Shown here: piece by piece, positions 49,774 to 49,883 of the stretch
How positions within the stretch are numbered: position 1 is the stretch's first letter
Layout of the letters: each line of letters starts with the position of its first letter
Source: Elusimicrobiota bacterium
GTDB lineage: Bacteria; Elusimicrobiota; Endomicrobiia; Endomicrobiales; JAPLKN01
Length of the DNA: 49,883 nucleotides
Direction of reading: 5' to 3'
Assembly (NCBI GenBank): GCA_026388075.1
Contig: JAPLKN010000029.1
Location: forward strand, 1-49,883
Translations under genes and position numbers: made by a program
The notes under the pieces: generated by a model
Seen by the model: only the letters and a program-made list of their open reading frames with translations
Told to the model about the DNA's origin: nothing
Databases searched by the model: none

Positions 49774-49811
49774 GGGAAGGGTAAGCTCAAGTTACCAATG
49801 CAACACTTGAT

Positions 49812-49830
49812 TCCTGTATATTATACAGGA
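49812..49830. promoter_or_regulatory. Perfect palindrome upstream of the last ORF
   Basis: TCCTGTATA and TATACAGGA face each other around one base. It lies 15 bases before the start of the partial transposase gene and may be its operator or part of the element end. It resembles the operator at 33130-33145. Confidence 0.5.
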
Positions 49831-49845
49831 CGAAAGGAGTTGCAT

Positions 49846-49883
49846 ATGACCCAGTATCACAGATTAACTGTTAATGAACGCGA
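49846..49883 (+). mobile_element. IS30-like transposase, first 12 codons
   Basis: ATG 49846 with AAAGGAG six bases upstream starts MTQYHRLTVNER, which matches the usual N-terminus of IS30-family transposases (Y-x-x-L-T-x-x-E-R). The gene continues outside the window, so the assignment rests on twelve residues and should be held lightly. Confidence 0.5.

Overview
The window comes from the chromosome of an uncultured, probably anaerobic, Gram-negative bacterium of moderate to low GC. A diderm envelope is indicated by a TpsB/TpsA two-partner secretion pair, a TolC-type efflux operon, an LpxH-like phosphoesterase and lipoprotein and outer-membrane signals. Anaerobic or microaerophilic life is indicated by a rubredoxin/ferritin-like protein, radical SAM enzymes, a ferredoxin:thioredoxin reductase catalytic chain and ThyX. 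The gene set and the dense intergenic palindromes recall candidate phyla such as Elusimicrobiota or Omnitrophota, but no marker here fixes the lineage. No rRNA, tRNA or CRISPR array was seen. Layout: 1-2.7 kb holds a cut radical SAM gene, a rubredoxin-ferritin-like protein, a CoA-binding protein and an MsrA-MsrB fusion whose MsrA half lacks its catalytic cysteine segment. At 2.8 kb a 59-residue bacterial histone-fold protein sits behind its own promoter. From 3.3 to 14.8 kb lies a contact-dependent-inhibition-like locus: a short leader ORF overlapping an intrinsic terminator and the tpsB start, tpsB, a 2477-residue tpsA with C-terminal toxin, its immunity gene, and two orphan toxin/immunity remnants, the first attached to a copy of the tpsA pre-toxin block. 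A frameshifted beta-barrel gene and an M23 peptidase follow. From 17.0 to 24.1 kb is an arsenic cluster: autoregulated arsR, a broken permease, a small thioredoxin, arsM, a periplasmic thioredoxin with a CcdA-like partner, an AhpD-like protein, engB, an MFS exporter and the arsenite pump acr3. From 24.3 to 33.1 kb are a YgiQ-type radical SAM enzyme, a flavin reductase, an LpxH-like enzyme, a broken AsmA-like gene, a YjbQ protein and a TMTC-like TPR membrane protein. From 33.1 to 39.9 kb is a TetR-controlled export operon (tetR, tolC-like, hlyD-like, two ABC ATPases, two ABC-2 permeases, the first permease broken). From 40.3 to 43.1 kb the minus strand carries a cold-shock gene and a lexA-hypothetical-dinB SOS operon, bounded by inverted copies of one repeat. 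The rest holds redox proteins (glutaredoxin-like, FTR-rubredoxin fusion), a metal-binding lipoprotein, a deacetylase, a double-domain ThyX carrying an in-frame palindromic insert, a secreted acetolactate decarboxylase, a REP-associated transposase and the first codons of an IS30-like transposase. Two themes recur. Palindromic intergenic elements are abundant, and a RAYT transposase that could be linked to them is present. Several genes carry internal deletions or frameshifts (ABC permease, AsmA-like, arsenic-cluster permease, beta-barrel, msrA), which means either real decay or collapsed metagenome assembly.
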